DNA of 64,000 nucleotides from Pieris napi (GCF_905475465.1 NC_062256.1:5217662-5281661); one strand, 5' to 3'; positions 20,890 through 32,305 are shown, counted from the first letter of the stretch. Numbers and translations are program-made. The notes: generated by a model from the letters alone, not told the origin.

Positions 20890-22458
20890 TACACCCTCAA
20901 TTGACCTATATCTTGTTCCAAACACTGACAAGATTCATTATCGTCATCCCTATGTTCACTATTTTCATTAACTTCTCTGACATTGCTTCTACTATCATTG
21001 ATTACACGATTATACCATTCTAATTCTGGTACAGTCATCCAATCATCACCAAACTGTTAAGTTAAAAGATTTGAGACATCTTTTTTTTATTAGAATTAAG
21101 TATAGAATCACGGACATTTAGTTTTTCTAGTGCGGTAGAATGTCTTTTAGCTTTCTTACACAATGACAAAAAGTTTTCATTACTCTCAAACCTATAGTGT
21201 TCATAAGGTTTTATTATACAATCAAGAGTTCTACCCTGAGAACTCTTATTTTTTTTAACTTGTATGCGTTTAAGAGACTGTATACCAGTTAGTTTTTTTT
21301 AAATAACTAAACCTTTGTCATCATAGAGGAACCAGTTTTCTCCCAGGATCATGTGCTTTCCATGTTTTGCAAATATTTTATAGTATTCTTCTTTGTTTAT
21401 GATAATGGGTATTTGTCCGATTTCTTTTTCTAACCTTCCAAAGACTCTATCAGCTGGAAGAAAACTGTGTCCCCTAACTGTAAAAACAATGACAATATCC
21501 TTTATGTTGTTATTACTATTCATGAGCCAGTACATTAAAAGATGAATTAAATGACTATTTTTGTTCTGGCCCCCACAGCCATCACAAAATAATCTGAGTG
21601 TTCTTACATGGTCAGGTCGTCTAGCTCAATCAGAAATGAGTACAAAGCAGAACAGATCGCAACAGCCCCTCTACCAGACTACAACTCAATCCAAGAGTAA
21701 AAGATTGGGTTTTTTGCTTGTACACCAACTACACAAAAGTTATACAAACTTATCTGTCGAGAGTAGTAAGTAAGTCCTGTATTGGTGTTTTAGGTAGTAC
21801 TTGAACTTTTTGTAGATGAAAACAAAATGATAGGCTGTTTTCTTCATATTTATTCATAAGCTGATAGAAACAATTAGCAAGCAATTTGTGGACTCTTTTT
21901 TCAGTCATTAGGAGTGCCTTATTGTGAGTATTTGTTTCATTTTTTATTTTGTTAGACCATAGAATGCAGGTGCTGCAAACATCAGTTGCTGGTTGCTTGA
22001 ACCCTATATGAAATTCATTATAAAATATGGAGTTGAACATAGTGCGAGACACTTTCAAGTCTAGATCTACAGAATCATAGTACCTCCAAAGATTTTTAGC
22101 ATTAAGCTCACTGGACAGATAAATTCTTCTACTTTTATGCCTGCTATAATGACTTTCAGATGCTGGTAAATTGTTGATGAATTTGCGGACATTTTCCTTT
22201 GTAGTTTGACGTTTATAGGATAATCTATCATCTCCCCTTTTATCTTTAGGGATATTTCCATTGAAAACGGTGATGATCAAATTCTGTAATCGTTTTTGTC
22301 CAATTTAGAAAGTGTCACTAAAAAACTTTTTACATACCTGAACCTATTGTTTCTTTTTGTTAAATAATAGGAACAAGATGGTTTTCTTTCTCTAGCTAAT
22401 ACTGCAGATCTTTTTGGTGGTCTTCTTTGAGGTTCATAAGGCGCAATCAATCTTGTTA
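20890..22458 (-). pseudogene. DUF7869-like protein gene, broken
   Basis: The minus-strand coding pieces are an upstream exon (22458 to about 22334, ending NNRFR at a GTATGT donor), a central exon from about 22300, and a tail ending near 20894. The central exon contains NIPKDKRGDDRLSYKRQ, YFNEFHIGFKQPATDVCSTC-type sequence and, after a stop and frameshifts, LRLFCDGCGGQNKNSHLIHL and GHSFLPADRVFGRLEKEIG. The tail has DDWMTVPELEWYNRVI. The D-G-C-x-G-Q-N motif and the GHS/GHT block are what I remember as hallmarks of the Pfam family DUF7869, expanded in insects and of unknown function. The conserved acidic and His residues suggest a nuclease-like fold, but that is inference. A Harbinger element lies immediately upstream at 22459. 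Confidence 0.6.
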
Positions 22459-22601
22459 AGGTCGATTTACATCAAACGAACATAGAGCTAGAGCTAGAAC
22501 AAGAGCATTCTTTCGTAATCTTTTAGTGTAAACAAAAGCTAGATCGAATGTTCTTTGCTCATTCGTGTCAATTCTGTGGTTAGTATTGGTAGTGTTTCGT
22601 T

Positions 22602-24687
22602 ATGTCTGACTCTGACAGCGATATCATTATTGCAAGTGCTGCATTTATTATTTTGTCGCGAAAACTCAAAAATAAAAGAAGGAAGAGACGTTGGTGGGTT
22701 ACAAATTTAATGCATCGAAGGACACTGGATAATGTAGGTGAAACAATGACGGATATGCGAAAACAAGAAGAAAGTGGACAATTCCAAAACTTTTGTAGAA
22801 TGGCGCCGGAGGATTTTGATCATTTACTATCTCTGACCATCGAAAAAATTCGAAAATCAAGTACGAATTGTAGAGACTCAATTCCTGCATATGACAAACT
22901 AGCAGTGACTTTGCGATTTTTGGCAACTGGAGATTCCTATGGAAGCCTGATGTATTTTACTAAAATGTCTAAATCGACAATATGTAATGCTATATCTGAA
23001 GTATGTGCTGCAATAAATGAAGCATTGCAAGACTATGCTAAGGTAAGTAAAGTTATTACTTTTATACATACCTACACACCTATTATCATGACCGTAATTA
23101 TTAGTGAAAGTAAGTAAATAAACTAAGACAATTTATTTTTAAGATATTTATTAAAAAAAAAAACAATCAGAGAACCTAAATAAACAAAAAGTAACTAGAA
23201 AAGATATACATGTTACTTAAAATTTTTAATAAAATGCAGCAAAGACTCCCTGGTTTCTTCAGTTGCGTTATCATCCGGTATGTGTAATTATTGGCCTAAA
23301 TTCACATTACTTTCTGAACTAGCTTCCATTTCGTAGGGTGGAGGGGATTGATTGACAAGTATTTTGTGAACTGTCTGAATAGGAAGACATCGGAGTTGAT
23401 GCTAAATTTGACTCATAATCAAATTTCCCCAAATCAGCGTCGAACAGTATATTATTTATGTAATGTTGAACATACGCTTTCGTCCTTTTTGAGTATTCGC
23501 GATGTTTTGAAGCAACATGATTTCCAAAAGCCTCTTGTCCCTTATCTTTGAATCATGTGTATCTTTTAAAATACGGTAGGCTTCGGCTACTCGAGGGTCT
23601 TCATGTTTTGATTTTTTTGCTGGTATTGTGTGGCCAGATTGCAGTGATGTTGATGGTTGCCATTGTGGTGTGGTGTTTCTTGACCCTACTGAAGTTGCAG
23701 GTTGTGAATGTGTTGTTGAATCTGACTGTGTATCTGCATTAGGATCCACCACCGCAGTTTCTTGTTCAATTCGCTTATTCTCCTGCTCATCAGCCTATAA
23801 AAAAACAGTTTAATTAATATACACCCTAAAATAATTTCTTATTCATTTCAGACACCGTCAACAGAAGAAGAATGGCTATCAATCGCTCAGGAATTCATTG
23901 AGAAGTGGAATTTTCCAAACTGTATTGGCGCTGTAGACGGAAAACACTGCGTCATACACCATCGTCATACCTATTAACAGCGGAAGCGACTTTTTAAATT
24001 ATAAATCCACATTCAGTGTGGTGTAAATGGCCGTAGTAGACGCTAACTACAACTTTATATTCGCCGATATTGGTTGTCAGGGCAGAATATCAGATGGCGG
24101 AGTTTTCAGAAACACTTCTTTCTATCAGAAACTACATAATAATGAATTAAATTTGCCCAATGACCAAAGCCTTCCAGGAAGACAACAGAATATGTCATTC
24201 GTATTTGTAGCAGATGATGCATTCTCATTACAAAGACACATCATGAAGCCGTATCCTTATACATATAGCCGGTACTCATGCCAGGGGATCCGAAAAACGA
24301 ATTTACAACTACCGTTTGTCTAGAGAAAGACGAATAGTAGAAAATACATTTGGCATTCTTTCAGCAGTTTTTCGTGCATTGCGAAAACCTATGTTGCTAC
24401 AACCTGATAAAGCATCTCTCATCGTAATAACCTGCGTGTACCTACATGATTATTTGATGAAAAGGAAAGCTTCTAGGAAGCTGTATAATTCACCGGGCAT
24501 GATGGTCAGAATTGAAGATGACGTCATCATTCCAGGCCAGTGGAGAAATATGGACCGTTTATCATCATTTCTCCCATTACCCAACACTGGACGAAGACAC
24601 ACTGTGCAATGTGAAAATATCCGGAAAGAATTTTCAGACTATTTCAATTTGACCAATATTTTGCCATGGCAAAACAATATTGCATAA
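22602..24687 (+). pseudogene. Harbinger transposase, two frameshifts
   Basis: Exon 1 (22602-23042) starts MSDSDSDIIIASAAFIILS and ends LQDYAK at a GTAAGT donor. Its exon is longer than in the copy at 10037 because the first splice site lies after the FLATGDSYGSLM block. Exon 2 (from 23853) opens TPSTEEEWLSIAQEFIE and keeps all three catalytic residues: Asp in IGAVDGKH, Asp in GRISDGGVF and Glu in RRIVENTFGIL. A frameshift at about 23960 and another at about 24280 break the frame, and the last block ends LPWQNNIA at 24687. The enzyme is therefore not made, though the damage is slight. Confidence 0.8.
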
Positions 24688-25128
24688 TGAAAGCGATATG
24701 TTACTTTATAAAAAGCGTAAATAACCCAACCTAAAATTATAATAGAATACCCAATAAATAAACATAACTACCTACTTACCATGTTTTTATTTTGGCTGGT
24801 GTCGAAATCAATTGTTTTCCTCGGTTTATATTTGTCCATCAAAAAGTGCATGCTTTTAAATGCAAACCATTTAGAATTATAAATACAATCGGCACTGCTG
24901 CCTGACTTCGTACTCATTGTTTTTTGCCTTTCCCGGCGGTAAGATGCAAGAAGCGAGTCCATCTTTTTTTTAACTCTTCAACATTACATTCCAGTTGTTT
25001 TGCGATTTACCGCCAAGCATCTTGTTTGTAAGTTGTATTTTTATAGTTTTCATACGTCGGATCCCACAGGCATCTGAAATTGCGGTAGGCTTCATTAATA
25101 AACATTTTTCTTGAGACCAATCCATCAT
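23456..25128 (-). pseudogene. MADF/BESS partner of Harbinger, damaged first exon
   Basis: Exon 1 (25128-24780) encodes a MADF domain: FINEAYRNFRCLWDPTYENY, TYKQDAWR, a stop, IAKQLECNVEELKK, a frameshift, then LLASYRRERQKT and FAFKSMHFLMDKYKPR, ending at a GTAAGT donor. Exon 2 (about 23812-23456) has a Ser/Thr/Gln-rich linker and a terminal helical region DPRVAEAYRILKDTHDSK. The first exon lies 3' of transposase exon 2 and the last exon lies inside the transposase intron, on the opposite strand. One stop and one frameshift make it a pseudogene. Confidence 0.75.
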
Positions 25129-25408
25129 TTAATCGATAAGATACGTAAACAATCGCTAGAACACAAGAACGCTTTGAAAAGACCGCTCAGTGGCGCGAGC
25201 ACGTCCGAACACGCTAGAACGCTCTAAGCAACTGTTCGCGCGCTCTTGCGCCGTTTACATCAAGCGAACGAGCATTCTTAGAATATTCTATAGAATCTTT
25301 GCGAACGCACTAAGAACAACGAAAGAATGCTCTACGCCTGTTTACACTAGAAGAATTTGATGTAGTGGGGATAGAATGAGCATTCGCTCGTTTGATGTAA
25401 ATCGACCT

Positions 25409-26215
25409 TCAGTTAACGCGACAACAACAGGAGAATGTTTATTTATCAAATATATTTAATCATATTTCTTTGGAACAACACTCTTGCAATTCCATTGAAT
25501 TATCTTGCTATCCATTATTTATACTAACATTAATTGATTTCACTTTTTTATTAATAGAGGCAACGTGGGACGGTTTCAGTATGTTTGAGTTTGTTAAAGT
25601 AGTTAATAATGCTAGTATCATTTCTAAGTCATTATATTTTTCTTCCTCTTTATTTTTGTGACCAACCAGAGCACTGCCATTTTTAGGCTCTGGAACTTGG
25701 AAGTCTTTTAATACATTATTATGAGCAACACGATCATAACCATGTCGAGATTTAGGAGGAGAGCGAGGTTTTAAGAATACTGTCTTTTTATATGAGGCAT
25801 TAGTAGAATTATTACGAGATACAGACTTCGCTGCGGAAGAATATACGGGTTTTGGTACTTCCGGAATTGTTGAACTTAATGCATCTGCGTATGAAGGCTT
25901 AACAGAAGAAAAATATTTACTGGCTTCGGCATAAGACATGCAGCTCTGAGCCATTTTAACTTTGATTTCTGTCTGTCTCACAAATTCTGGACATGACTTA
26001 TCTATCGCTGAATGGGACCCTTCGACTTCACACATTACACAGTACAGAGGATCTTTATCTGACCTGTCACATGATACACCTGCATGTTGACCTCCACAGT
26101 TATAACATATTGTAGTCTTAGAATGACATTGAACTTTGGTATGACCTTATGGTCATTTATAGCATTGTATCGTAGGATAAATATAATATAATTACAGCTG
26201 CCCACAGAAGTATTT
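25409..26215 (-). pseudogene. jockey-clade LINE, ORF1 end and ORF2 start
   Basis: The minus-strand ORF1 part shows successive zinc knuckles (GHTKVQCHSKTTICYNCGGQ, then SCDRSDKDPLYCVMCEVEG) and a tail with MSYAEASKYFSSVKPSYADA ending at 25508. ORF2 begins at about 25500 with KIIQWNCKSVVPKKYDL, the start of an endonuclease. It is cut at 25409 by the Harbinger element, and the other side of that element carries DUF7869-like sequence rather than jockey, so the LINE was truncated there. ORF1 binds element RNA. The copy is dead. Confidence 0.7.
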
Positions 26216-26431
26216 CCGAACCAATTCGACTTATAGTCCAGTCAGTCAAGACAATTAATGCATTATAATTCCAAAAGTTTTCAAATTTTGATGTAAGGTC
26301 GGGAGTGGGATTAAAACAAACTATACAATTTTGCAACCTGCTCTGCGGTCCGGAACATTGTTAAAAATAAGTTTTGGTCCAAAAGTTCTGCAAACTTGGG
26401 GAAGTTTTCGATATAATATTTCATATCACGT

Positions 26432-26957
26432 GGGTCATTCCACGTCAAATCGACCAATAGTTGGACTCGACCCCTTTCGATTTGGATAAATTTTGGTCAG
26501 AAGTTATGCAAAATCCAAAATTTCACTATTTTCCATATTTTTTAAATTTATGTTTCAAAAATCTCAAAAACTATTGCAATTAAAAAAATCGCTTATGGTA
26601 AACTTCAAAGGGGACACTTGGGGCTATTAAAAAAAAAAAAATTCCAAATTTTTTTTTTGAAAAATCTCCAATTTGTGAAATTTTGAATTTTTGAAAATTG
26701 TCAAAATTGACCGTCGACAATAAATTTTTGGCTCAAATTTTTTTGTGTACTACCTTGTACCAATCTTAAAAGATCCTGAAATTTTTGGAACTGTGTTTTT
26801 TGTTTTTTCAAAAATATGAATTTTTGAAATTTGTTAAAAAAAAAAATTTTCTTAATTTTTTTTTTTAATCAGTTTGGCGAATCGCGTAATTTTGATATTT
26901 TGAACAGTTGAAATTTCATTTAGTGGCATAATGATGAGAAAAAAAACATTAATGATA
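26432..26957 (+). repeat. Left long terminal inverted repeat
   Basis: This AT-rich, poly-A/poly-T-laden arm mirrors 30187-30776. It begins GGGTCATTCCACG and ends near the shared block CATTAATG at 26947. Its T-run segments are likely to fold with the opposite arm. Confidence 0.8.
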
Positions 26958-27165
26958 TTTGTTTATTATTGGTTATTAATTTATTTAATAGGGCTTTTTA
27001 CGTGTAAGTTTACTTGACATTCTGTTACGAAAAATTTTTTTTCTTCAATTCTTCAGTTACTGTTGTTGCTCCTTTTCTTTTTCTTAACCTAAAAAATGAT
27101 AATATGACTTAAATCTTTAAACCCAAACTTAAAATAGATAAAGTACTAACAGAAATTTCAGATTT

Positions 27166-29565
27166 TTACCTGCTTTTAATATATGGTTCTTCAACGAACT
27201 CGTAGATATCTGTATTTTTTAACCGGAAATCCTTTCCTTCCTCAGATGAGGATGAGGTTTTTACTCTCATCACATCACTTGAAATGGGAATAGCGGCATG
27301 ACAATTTCGGATTCCTTGTACTGGCAGAGCATTTTTAAATCTCTGGTTAAGTTTTTTTTGAGTACGCTGAATCTGCTCATTTGAAACAAAGTCACAATTG
27401 ATTCCGTGAACATTTTCTTTTGCCCATTGGAATAGCTCATCAGGTGTTTGAATTTGGTCGTCAGCTTTAGATTGGAGGTTGGCTCTGTCAACCTTCCGTT
27501 TTAATGTTCCGCCTAAACCATCACTTGGACCTTTTCCATGTGAAGTTGCAAAATAATGCCATTCCGCTGGTATTTGAAAATCTTCCTCATGATGCAGCAA
27601 GTTCAGCAAATTGTACCGATTTTTATATTGAGATGCTGCACCATCCGAAAAATAAATTATTTTAGAAATGTCTGGGATTTTATTTTTCAGAAACGATGTC
27701 AGTACTTCCTGGAAACTATAAACTGCTGTTGTATTATGCGTCAAGTTGTCTGAAATGATTATCAAATTTAGAGGTACTATATTGTCGACATTTTCATCAA
27801 TGGATCTATAATAGCAAGCAAATGGATGGATTGTCGCTTGACTATTATTCCAATAAGCTCCTTGGACACTGTTTTGAAGTAAAAATGAGTAATTTTCTGA
27901 GAAGTCAGCAACAACAAGTACTTGTCCAACTTCGAGATTATTTTTCGTAGTTTGAAAAAATTCAGCCTGTTGACGAGCAATAAAATCATGCTGAAGGAAT
28001 TTTGGAATAGATTCTACCAAATTATCAACGAAATCATCAGTTGATTTCACAATCGTTTCCAAAGAACATCTATCTACTTGAGTCCATTGTTTATACGTTA
28101 TTTCATCTACAAAGTTATCATTGCAAATATTTTCGATCGTTCTTCTTAATTTGGTCGAGCCAGGACAGTTACTACAGGTTCCCAAATAGCAGTCACTCGT
28201 AGGCCGAGGACAAATAACCATTTTCAAGCAATCTCGATATGAAGAAAACGGTTGACTTTCATCGCTACATTTTAATTTGTCAAGTTTTGCACCATGAAAT
28301 GACAGTTTAAAATTTTCGTGAATGAGACAGACACAAACTACGTGAGTGCCAGATGAACCTGCTAGAACACATTCAGGGGGTCTCAGACTAGCAAATTTTG
28401 AAAAACTGACTTTTTCAAATGGGTATTTCTGCTTGAACAATTGATAAATTTCATTTAAATTACCCAAAATCAGCCGTTTTTGTTTTGGAACCCGTTGACC
28501 ATTCTCATGAACAGATTTAAATTCTTTTTTACCTGGTAACTCTCTACTTACATCTTGATTTCGATAAAATTGTTGAATTTTCTCTTCAGTAGTTTTTAAT
28601 AATGAATGACCTTTGTTTCTTTGTGGAGTGAATAGAATGCCATCTTCACTGACTTTTTGTTTTACTTTTTTCACCATGTATGTAGATGCTTCAAAAACAT
28701 CAACAATTTTGTCTGTTGACCAACTTAAAGGCAAAACAGATAAAATCTGTAATTTTTCACTCACTTTGCTGCAGTTATTAAATTTTTCTTTTAGCTGATT
28801 TATTATTTCTTTTCCGGTTAATTCAGGAGTATCGTCAATGTTCAATTGTTTATTTTTAATTGTGTCAGAATCATTTTCCATAAGATGTTCAAAGCATGAT
28901 TGCAGTTTCGATGTCATCTCATGATATTTCCGTTGAGCGTATGTTTTTGATCGATCTAAATCTTTTTTTTTTACAGGAGATAAATTAAAAATTTTGGCAA
29001 TAGAATTAAGGCGATCTAGATGTATTTCAGTAGGTGTAAAAGTTTCACCGGTTGAGCTGCACATTTCAGATGTTGAAGTTGTCACATTTGACAACTGCAA
29101 GTTCTCAGATGGTTTTGATGATTTGGAAACGGAATCTTCAGAGACACTCTCAACTAGTTGACTTTCTTCGACATTCACAGTATTTTCAAATATTTCAACT
29201 TCATTTTGATGTTCTGGTAATTCACTATAGACTCTTTTAGTACACGAAATGCATAGTTTACTTCCCGGTATAATGGAAGGTAACCTAATCTTACACTGTT
29301 CGAACAATTTTAAACTGACTGGTCTCAAAGATTTACGAACTATACTGTCATGAAGTTTAAAGGGATCAGCACAAGATTTTTGATTTGAAGTATATTTGAT
29401 ACGATACTATGTGTCATGTTGAGAGCAAATAAAACTAACATCTGTACCACTTCTAGAATTCAGAGTAATCTGATCTTCGTCAGAAAAATCTTTGCAATTA
29501 ATAAATTTTTCTTCAGAGCATATTTCATTCTTAAATAATCCAATCGAACACTTTTTATTTTCCAT
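27166..29565 (-). pseudogene. Candidate transposase of the long-TIR element, one in-frame stop
   Basis: From the ATG at 29565 the frame spans 799 codons with a single TAG at 29407-29409; downstream it is open for 720 codons to 27166. Near the start a zinc-finger-like arrangement is visible: C-x-x-H just before the stop (ICSQHDT), then C-x-D-P-F-x-x-H (SCADPFKLHDS), then CKIRLPSIIPGSKLCISCTK. The core has VLVVADFSENYSF, then IIYFSDGAASQYKNRYNLLN, then HYFATSHGKGPSDGLGGTLK. Three invariant-looking Asp residues in these motifs are candidates for a DDD/DDE metal-binding site. I recall similar unnamed proteins in other insects. The enzyme function is inferred from its position as the only protein inside a TIR element. 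Confidence 0.65.
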
Positions 29566-30186
29566 CACTAATCTCTTATTTTTTCTGCACTCAAAATTTT
29601 AACTAGATAATGTCCTGAAATTAAACACTTGATAAGATAATTGTTATAAGTTTAGAATTTGAAGAAAGAGTTATTTCTAGACACTTAGAATGATGACTGT
29701 CTTCGAAATAAAAATCAGAAAGGTTAACTTTATCTTACACGTAAAGATTCAAACGTCACGCCACAGATGTCACCACTTCTTCTACTTTAACATCAAATGA
29801 TAATACAGGTGTCAGTATCATTTTATAAGTGTTTGCGTTGTCGTATAAACACTATATAACACTATATATATAATAATAAAACTTGTATGATCTCAACGAT
29901 GTATATAATTCGTAAAAAATAAACCGCGGCGTCGGCAGCGAGTTGCACGTGTGTCGCTTAAGAAATCGTGGGCCGTACTGGTGGCGGAGCGCGCTGTGGA
30001 ATGCGCGTGCCTCGCCCCCCGACTGCCGCGGAGAACAATAGACTCGGTCTATACGTAGAAGTTGGTAAGTACATTTTTAATAATTTAATTTTATAATTTA
30101 TTTTGGTAATTTCTATTTCAGCTACCAATGACGACGAGGACGCCACAATTTTTTTTACGAGTTTTATTTTGAAAATGATCCCAAAA

Positions 30187-30776
30187 AATGTCATTAATGT
30201 TTTTTTTCTCATCATTATGCCACTAAATGAAATTTCAACTGTTCAAAATATCAAAATTACGCGATTAGCCAAACTGAATAAAAAAAAAAAAAATTAAGAA
30301 ATTTTTTTTTTTTAACAAATTTCAAAAATTCATATTTTTGAAAAAACAAAAAACACAATTCCAAAAATTTCAGGATCTTTTAAGATTGGTACAAGGTAGT
30401 ACACAAAAAAATTTGAGCCAAAAATTTATTGTCGACGGTCAATTTTGACAATTTTCAAAAATTCAAAATTTCACAAATTGGAGATTTTTCAAAATTTTTT
30501 TTTGGATTTTTTTTTTTTAATAGCCCCAAGTATCCCCTTTGAAATTTACCATAAGCGATTTTTTTAATTGCAATAGTTTTCGAGATTTTTGAAACATAAA
30601 TTTAAAAAATATGGAAAATAGTGAAATTTTGGATTTTGCATAACTTTTGAAAAAAAATTTTTTATATTTTCTTTGTTAGAACTTCGTTATAGGATAAAAG
30701 AAAACTTCTGACCAAAATTTATCCAAATCGAAAGGGGTCGAGTCCAACTATTGGTCGATTTGACGTGGAATGACCC
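30187..30776 (-). repeat. Right long terminal inverted repeat
   Basis: It is the inverted counterpart of 26432-26957, ending GGAATGACCC at 30776. Relative to the left arm it contains about 67 extra bases near 30650-30710 (TTTATATTTTCTTTGTTAG region), an indel that distinguishes the two arms. Confidence 0.8.
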
Positions 30777-31202
30777 ACGTATAAAATTTGCAACCAACCT
30801 AAGTGTACGGAACATTTTTTGTTATTAAAAATTAATGTTTTTCTTTATTAAACTGAAGGAAAACGTTCCAAAAGTTCTGCAAATTTGACAGATATATCGA
30901 AAATAAAATAAATAACAAAAAATGTTCCGTACACTTAGGTTGGTTGCAAATTTTTTACGTGATATGAAATATTATATCGAAAACTTCCCCAATTTTGCAG
31001 AACTTTTGGAATTTTTTTCACGACCATACAGCAAAAATTAATTTAATTGCAATTTTAACAATGTTCCGGACTGCGGACAAGGTTGCAAAATGAGATTTAT
31101 TGTCGTCCCAATGTACCATTCACTTGACCGAAGTTTGAAAACTTTTGGAATTATTATCAAATTTTCGATTTTGAATGTCTATAATGACTGGTCTATTAGG
31201 GA

Positions 31203-31332
31203 GGGTCCTTCAAGAAAAGAGCGTACCAATTCTTGAAAGGCCGGCAACCTGGCATTGTGAGTGTCCATGGTCGGCGGTATCACTTAACATCAGGTGAGCC
31301 TCCTGCCCGTTTGCCTCCTATAACATTAAAAA
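31203..31332. mobile_element. Lepidopteran SINE/LINE tail with poly-A
   Basis: The stretch with GAAAGGCCGGCAACCTGGCA, TCACTTAACATCAGGTGAGC and CTGCCCGTTTGCCTCCTATA followed by a poly-A run is, from memory, a ubiquitous short interspersed tail in moth and butterfly genomes (Metulj-type; the name is uncertain). It lies directly beside the palindromic repeat. Confidence 0.6.
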
Positions 31333-32215
31333 AAAAAAATCTCTACTGGAAGAGCATTATAGCACATGAAAATCCTTTTTGGTAAAACTTGCCCATCAAA
31401 TGTTATTACAACTGTTTCAGAGGGTTTCCAAGAAACCGAGTCATTAATAACCTTCTGTGTTAATAATGTTCTTAAAATTGCATAGCAATTCAACCGTTTA
31501 TTATTATAGCGTTTCACTAACTGGTTTCACGCCTCATCGTAGTTTGCGTCTGTAGTCGAAAAGTTGCGTATTAATAGTTCTGGATCACCCGATAAATTAC
31601 TTTTCAGATAATGTAGTTTTTGCACCGGTGTTAAAGACTTGTTGTTATGAATCAAGGAGCAAAATAAGTCATAAAAAGTTGTTCATTCTTCATATTTACC
31701 TCCAAACTTCGGTATTTGTATTGACGGTAATTTAATATCATTTAATAACCTCTGTTCGTCGCCACCCGCTATTGTGGTATGCAATAAAAGAGACTGTTTG
31801 GTTAAGTGTTGAAAGTCCTCCTTCATAGTGGACTTGTACTGAATATATAACTCAGCAAACATATAACAAAAGTTTCCTTTAAAGGCCTATTCAAACCTGA
31901 GCGATATTCGCTGCCACTGTGGGTAGAGGTACATACGGGTTTCGCTCAGGTATTTAGTATCAAGTACCGCGGCTAGAGCGACCTGAGCGATATTTCATGT
32001 GAACAGTAATATTACCGCATACTCACTGGGTTTTCCCTGCCGCAGACGGTAGCAAATACCGCTTAGGTCTGAACAGTAATATTACCGCATACCCACTGGG
32101 TTTTCTCTGCCGCAGACGGTAGCGAATACCGCTTAGGTCTGAACAGGCCTTAAAATAGGTACTTTCCTTTTCTTCGTCTTTAGATATTTTTAAAATTAAA
32201 CTTTTGTGTCCTTCC
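31326..32215 (-). pseudogene. BEL/Pao retrotransposon gag fragment, interrupted by a MITE
   Basis: On the minus strand it reads FAELYIQYKSTMKEDFQHLT, LPSIQIPKFGGKYEE, a stop, TTFYDLFCSLIHNNKSLTPV, KLHYLKSNLSGDPELLIRNF and KRYNNKRLNCYAILRTLL. This is the DUF1759-type gag of BEL/Pao elements. A small Harbinger MITE at 31888-32151 splits the frame; the upstream part ends KDEEKESTYF at about 32160. Stops replace conserved Trp codons (the positions after KYEE and in YDEA). It is dead. Confidence 0.75.
31888..32151. mobile_element. 264-bp Harbinger-type MITE
   Basis: The ends are GGCCTATTCAAACCTGAGCG at 31888 and the complement of GGCCTGTTCAGACCTAAGCG ending at 32151. The right half contains the same tandem terminal unit as the element at 8359 (two copies of a block with CTGCCGCAGACGGTAGC). 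It sits inside BEL gag with TTTAA on one side and TTAA on the other, consistent with a short TA-rich target duplication. It has no coding capacity and probably moves using the transposase of the 8359 family. Confidence 0.75.
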
Positions 32216-32305
32216 TTAACACGGACCGCTCGAGCAGTTCCTGAGCAAACCGCATATTGCAGTCGGTCTTGACTGCAACATGCGGTCCGTCTATGGCCCG
32301 CTTAA

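Larger units (their letters stand above)
22459..25408 (+). mobile_element. PIF/Harbinger element, two interlocked genes, decayed
   Basis: The terminal inverted repeats are AGGTCGATTTACATCAAACG at 22459 and its complement ending at 25408. The flanking triplets are TTA and TCA, an imperfect 3-bp duplication. Near the right end, subterminal copies of the motif GTTTACA(TC)A...GCATTCT occur again (25253-25350). Transposase exons on the plus strand and MADF exons on the minus strand alternate as in the intact copy at 10037-12950. The element separates the DUF7869-like gene from the jockey sequence on its right. Confidence 0.85.
26432..30776 (-). mobile_element. 4345-bp DNA transposon with long TIRs and ACGT target duplication
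   Basis: The ends start GGGTCATTCCACGTCAAATC and are inverted over more than 500 bp (about 26432-26957 and 30187-30776; the right repeat has about 67 extra bases). Both ends are flanked by ACGT. The related uninterrupted arm at 41458-41746 reads ...TTTTATACGTGATATG..., with a single ACGT, so it serves as the empty site and shows that the target duplication is up to 4 bp. The element encodes one large minus-strand protein. I do not recognise the superfamily with certainty; the 4-bp duplication and single protein argue against Harbinger, hAT and Tc1/mariner. Confidence 0.85.
26231..31197. repeat. Palindromic MITE-like repeat, split by a DNA transposon
   Basis: Removing the element at 26432-30776 and one ACGT leaves a roughly 620-bp palindrome. 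The left arm is 26231-26431 plus 30781-30826; the right arm is 30911-31197. The inner 39 bp (30788-30826 and 30911-30949) are perfectly inverted. The outer ends carry ATAG-CCAGTCA-type sequence at both sides. The arms share blocks such as CGATATAATATTTCATATCA and TTCCAAAAGTTTTCAAA. There is no coding capacity. A third arm of the same family lies alone at 41458-41746. Confidence 0.7.

Noticed and set aside
26440..30770. Very long poly-A/poly-T runs suggesting retrotransposon tails
   Set aside because: The runs are mirrored in the two terminal inverted repeats and belong to a DNA transposon.
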